DNA from: Thermacetogenium sp. UBA5472
Lineage (GTDB): Bacteria > Bacillota > DSM-12270 > Thermacetogeniales > Thermacetogeniaceae
Assembly: GCA_002426495.1 (NCBI GenBank)
Contig: DIQC01000065.1
Location: 109,812 to 116,564 of the forward strand
Direction: 5' to 3'
DNA: 6,753 nucleotides
In this document: positions 4,703-6,753 of the stretch, piece after piece
Numbering within the stretch: the stretch's first letter is position 1
How the letters are laid out: every line of letters starts with the position of its first letter
Notes under the pieces: generated by a model
The model's input: the letters and a program-made list of their open reading frames with translations, nothing else
Databases searched by the model: none
What the model was told of the DNA's origin: nothing
Program-made: the position numbers and the translations under genes

Positions 4703-6697
4703 ATGGTCTCATTGAGCGAAGCACGCCAAAGGGTGGAAGCCCTGCGTAACTCGATAAAAAAGCATGATCACCATTATTATGTTCTGGATGCTCCCCTGAT
4801 CACGGATCAGGAATATGACTCATTAAGCAGGGAATTGGAGCGGTTAGAGGGAGAGTTACCGGAACTGATCACTCCTGATTCACCGACACAAAGGGTCGGG
4901 GGCGCTCCCCTGAAGCAATTTAGAACTATCAGGCATTCCACCCCTTTGTTCAGTCTGTCTAATGCCTTTGAGGATGGGGAACTGCTTGATTTCGATCGTC
5001 GGGTGCGGCAACTCTCTGCCGCTGAGGTCGACTATATTGTGGAACCGAAGATCGACGGGCTCTCTGTTGTGCTCACCTATGAAAACGGAGATTTTGTCCT
5101 GGGTGCCACCAGAGGTGATGGTATGACAGGGGAGGATATTACGGAAAATCTGCGGGCTGTACGAATGCTGCCGATGAGGCTCTCCGAGGAACTGCCGCGG
5201 CTTGTGGTGAGGGGAGAGGCTTTCATGCCCAAAAAAGCATTTGAGCGGCTCAATGAACAGCGTGATCTGGGGGGTGAACCACCCTTTGCCAACCCCAGAA
5301 ATGCAGCTGCGGGGTCACTGCGTCAGCTTGATTCCAAGGTTACTGCCAGCCGTACCCTGGGGGTATTTTGCTACCAGGTTCTGGAGTGTGAGGGGGCTGA
5401 GATCAAGACCCAGCAAGATGCTCTACTCATGTTAAAGGAATTGGGTTTTTCAGTGCAGGGAGAAAGCAAACACTGCCAAAATATCGAAGAAGTGATCCCT
5501 TACTGCAGGGAGTGGATCGAAAAAAGGCATACTCTGAACTATGAGATCGATGGCCTGGTGGTCAAGGTTAACCCCCTGCATCTCCATGATATATTGGGGA
5601 GAACAGCTAAAAGTCCCCGCTGGGCGATCGCCTTTAAATTTCCTGCGGAACAGGTGGTTACCAGGGTAAAGGAGATTCTTATTCGGGTTGGGAGGACAGG
5701 GGTGCTTACCCCCACAGCCATCCTGGACCCTGTCCAGGTTGCCGGAGTCACAGTATCCCGAGCGACACTGCATAATGAGGATATGATCAGGCAAAAGGAT
5801 GTGCGTGTCGGGGATTATGTGGTGATCCAGCGGGCCGGAGATGTCATTCCGGAGGTGGTGCGGGTACTCCAAGAGCGGCGCACAGGTGAAGAGGAAGCTT
5901 TTCAGATGCCGGAGCACTGTCCGGTTTGTGGTAGCCAGGTGCTGCGCCAGGAGGGAGAGGTGGCTGCACGTTGTAGAGGGATCGCTTGCCCTGCTCAGCT
6001 GAAAGAACTAGTTATTCACTTTGTTTCCAGGGAAGCCATGGATGTGGAGGGTATGGGCCCTGCTTTGGTGGAACAGCTTGTGGATAGAGAATTGATTAAA
6101 GATCCAGCAGACATTTATTTTCTCAGCAAGGATGATTTGATATCACTGGAGAGGATGGGAGAAAAGTCTGCACATAATATCCTGGGCGCACTGGACAGGA
6201 GCAAGGAGAGAGGATTGGCGCCACTTCTGTTTGCTTTAGGCATCCGCCATGTGGGCATCAGAGCGGCGGAGATCCTGGCTGAAAGGTTTGGTTCCCTGAC
6301 AGCACTTGCTCAGGCTGATGAGGAGGAGTTGACATCCATTCCTGAGATCGGCCCCAAGATCGCTGAAAGTGTTGCTGCCTTTTTTCAACAGGAGCAGACT
6401 GGCCAGGTTTTAGCTAAACTGAAAGCAGCCGGGGTGAAGATGGAACAGGAAACAATCATGAAAAATGATGCACTTGTTTTTGCAGGCAAGTTTTTTGTTC
6501 TTACCGGAACCCTTCCTCATCTCACCCGCAAAGAGGCTGAGGATCTGATAAAAAAACATGGGGGCAAGACTTTATCAAGTGTGAGTAAAAAAACAGATTA
6601 TGTTCTGGCAGGTTCTGATCCTGGCCAGAAATATGATAAAGCAAAGCAGTTGGGTATTTCTATTATCAGTGAAGAGGAACTACAGCAGATGCTATAG
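4703..6697 (+). CDS. ligA: NAD+-dependent DNA ligase LigA
   Basis: A complete 664-residue bacterial ligase that seals 3'-OH/5'-phosphate nicks in replication and repair, using NAD+ and releasing NMN. Domain Ia (about 1-70) holds the NMN-binding region with HDHHYYVLDAPLITDQEYD. The adenylation domain has the nucleotidyl lysine in EPKIDG (K116). TRGDGMTGED, NPRNAAAGSLRQLD, YEIDGLVVKVN and WAIAFKFPAE follow as expected. The OB fold contains GRTGVLTPTA and GDYVVIQRAGDVIPEV. Four zinc ligands are C406, C409, C424 and C429. The helix-hairpin-helix region covers about 440-580, with GIRHVG and IPEIGPKIAESV. A BRCT domain closes the protein (about 588-664, containing KHGGKTLSSVSKKTDYVLAG). Length is standard and no active residue is missing. 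ATG 4703 has GGAGGG seven bases upstream. It has its own promoter, so it may be expressed apart from pcrA-ppaC; the pcrA-ligA neighbourhood is common in Firmicutes. Confidence 0.98.
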   Translation: MVSLSEARQRVEALRNSIKKHDHHYYVLDAPLITDQEYDSLSRELERLEGELPELITPDSPTQRVGGAPLKQFRTIRHSTPLFSLSNAFEDGELLDFDRRVRQLSAAEVDYIVEPKIDGLSVVLTYENGDFVLGATRGDGMTGEDITENLRAVRMLPMRLSEELPRLVVRGEAFMPKKAFERLNEQRDLGGEPPFANPRNAAAGSLRQLDSKVTASRTLGVFCYQVLECEGAEIKTQQDALLMLKELGFSVQGESKHCQNIEEVIPYCREWIEKRHTLNYEIDGLVVKVNPLHLHDILGRTAKSPRWAIAFKFPAEQVVTRVKEILIRVGRTGVLTPTAILDPVQVAGVTVSRATLHNEDMIRQKDVRVGDYVVIQRAGDVIPEVVRVLQERRTGEEEAFQMPEHCPVCGSQVLRQEGEVAARCRGIACPAQLKELVIHFVSREAMDVEGMGPALVEQLVDRELIKDPADIYFLSKDDLISLERMGEKSAHNILGALDRSKERGLAPLLFALGIRHVGIRAAEILAERFGSLTALAQADEEELTSIPEIGPKIAESVAAFFQQEQTGQVLAKLKAAGVKMEQETIMKNDALVFAGKFFVLTGTLPHLTRKEAEDLIKKHGGKTLSSVSKKTDYVLAGSDPGQKYDKAKQLGISIISEEELQQML

Positions 6698-6741
6698 GGC
6701 AAAGGCAAAACCAGGCGGTGGCCGTTTCCTTGGTTATGCCC
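6697..6741 (+). other. Imperfect hairpin at the ligA stop
   Basis: GGGCA (6697-6701) can pair with TGCCC (6737-6741), and inside it AACCAGG (6709-6715) with CCTTGGTT (6728-6735), leaving one bulged T. The sequence after it is pyrimidine-rich but has no clear T-run before the window ends, so a terminator cannot be confirmed. No gene is visible in the final 56 bases. Confidence 0.3.
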
Positions 6742-6753
6742 CTGTCTTCTTGA

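Noticed and set aside
5450..5917. 155-codon minus-strand open frame inside ligA
   Set aside because: It is a shadow of the ligA adenylation and OB-fold regions, with no independent coding evidence.
1..6753. A new defence, mobile or biosynthetic gene system
   Set aside because: All five genes are recognised, intact housekeeping families with expected motifs; no unassigned gene of useful size remains on either strand.

Overview
The window looks like ordinary chromosomal DNA of an anaerobic Firmicute, most likely class Clostridia (Peptococcaceae- or Syntrophomonadaceae-like). This is inferred from Gram-positive-type ribosome binding sites, GTG and TTG starts, a PcrA-type UvrD helicase with the C-terminal Tudor-like domain, a family II (DHH) pyrophosphatase carrying CBS domains, and moderate GC. 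All five genes are on the + strand, and no genus can be named from the sequence alone.

Layout. 1-174 is the 3' end of hisF. 171-830 is hisIE, a fused HisI-HisE protein whose GTG start overlaps the hisF stop. 840-3122 is pcrA, whose ribosome binding site covers the hisIE stop codon, so it looks translationally linked to the his operon. A 64-bp gap leads to 3187-4518, a CBS-domain manganese-dependent inorganic pyrophosphatase with a TTG start. The 184-bp gap at 4519-4702 holds a weak terminator-like structure, a perfect hairpin repeat and an extended -10 promoter. 4703-6697 is a complete ligA. The last 56 bases hold no gene, only an imperfect hairpin.

Function. HisF and HisIE carry out steps of histidine synthesis, and the HisE reaction releases pyrophosphate. 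The pyrophosphatase removes PPi produced by this and by nucleic acid synthesis. PcrA and LigA are core repair and replication enzymes. The proteins are intact and conventional; I see no new defence, mobile or biosynthetic system.

The most unusual thing is a small dispersed repeat with the 11-base core GGGGACGGTTC. Two tandem copies lie inside pcrA, in frame, where they encode a glycine-rich 12-residue repeat in the linker before the Tudor-like domain. A third copy, in the opposite orientation, lies between the pyrophosphatase gene and ligA. There it is the loop of a perfect 8-bp hairpin whose arms are unrelated to those of the pcrA copies. The right arm of that hairpin ends where the -35 element of the ligA promoter would be.
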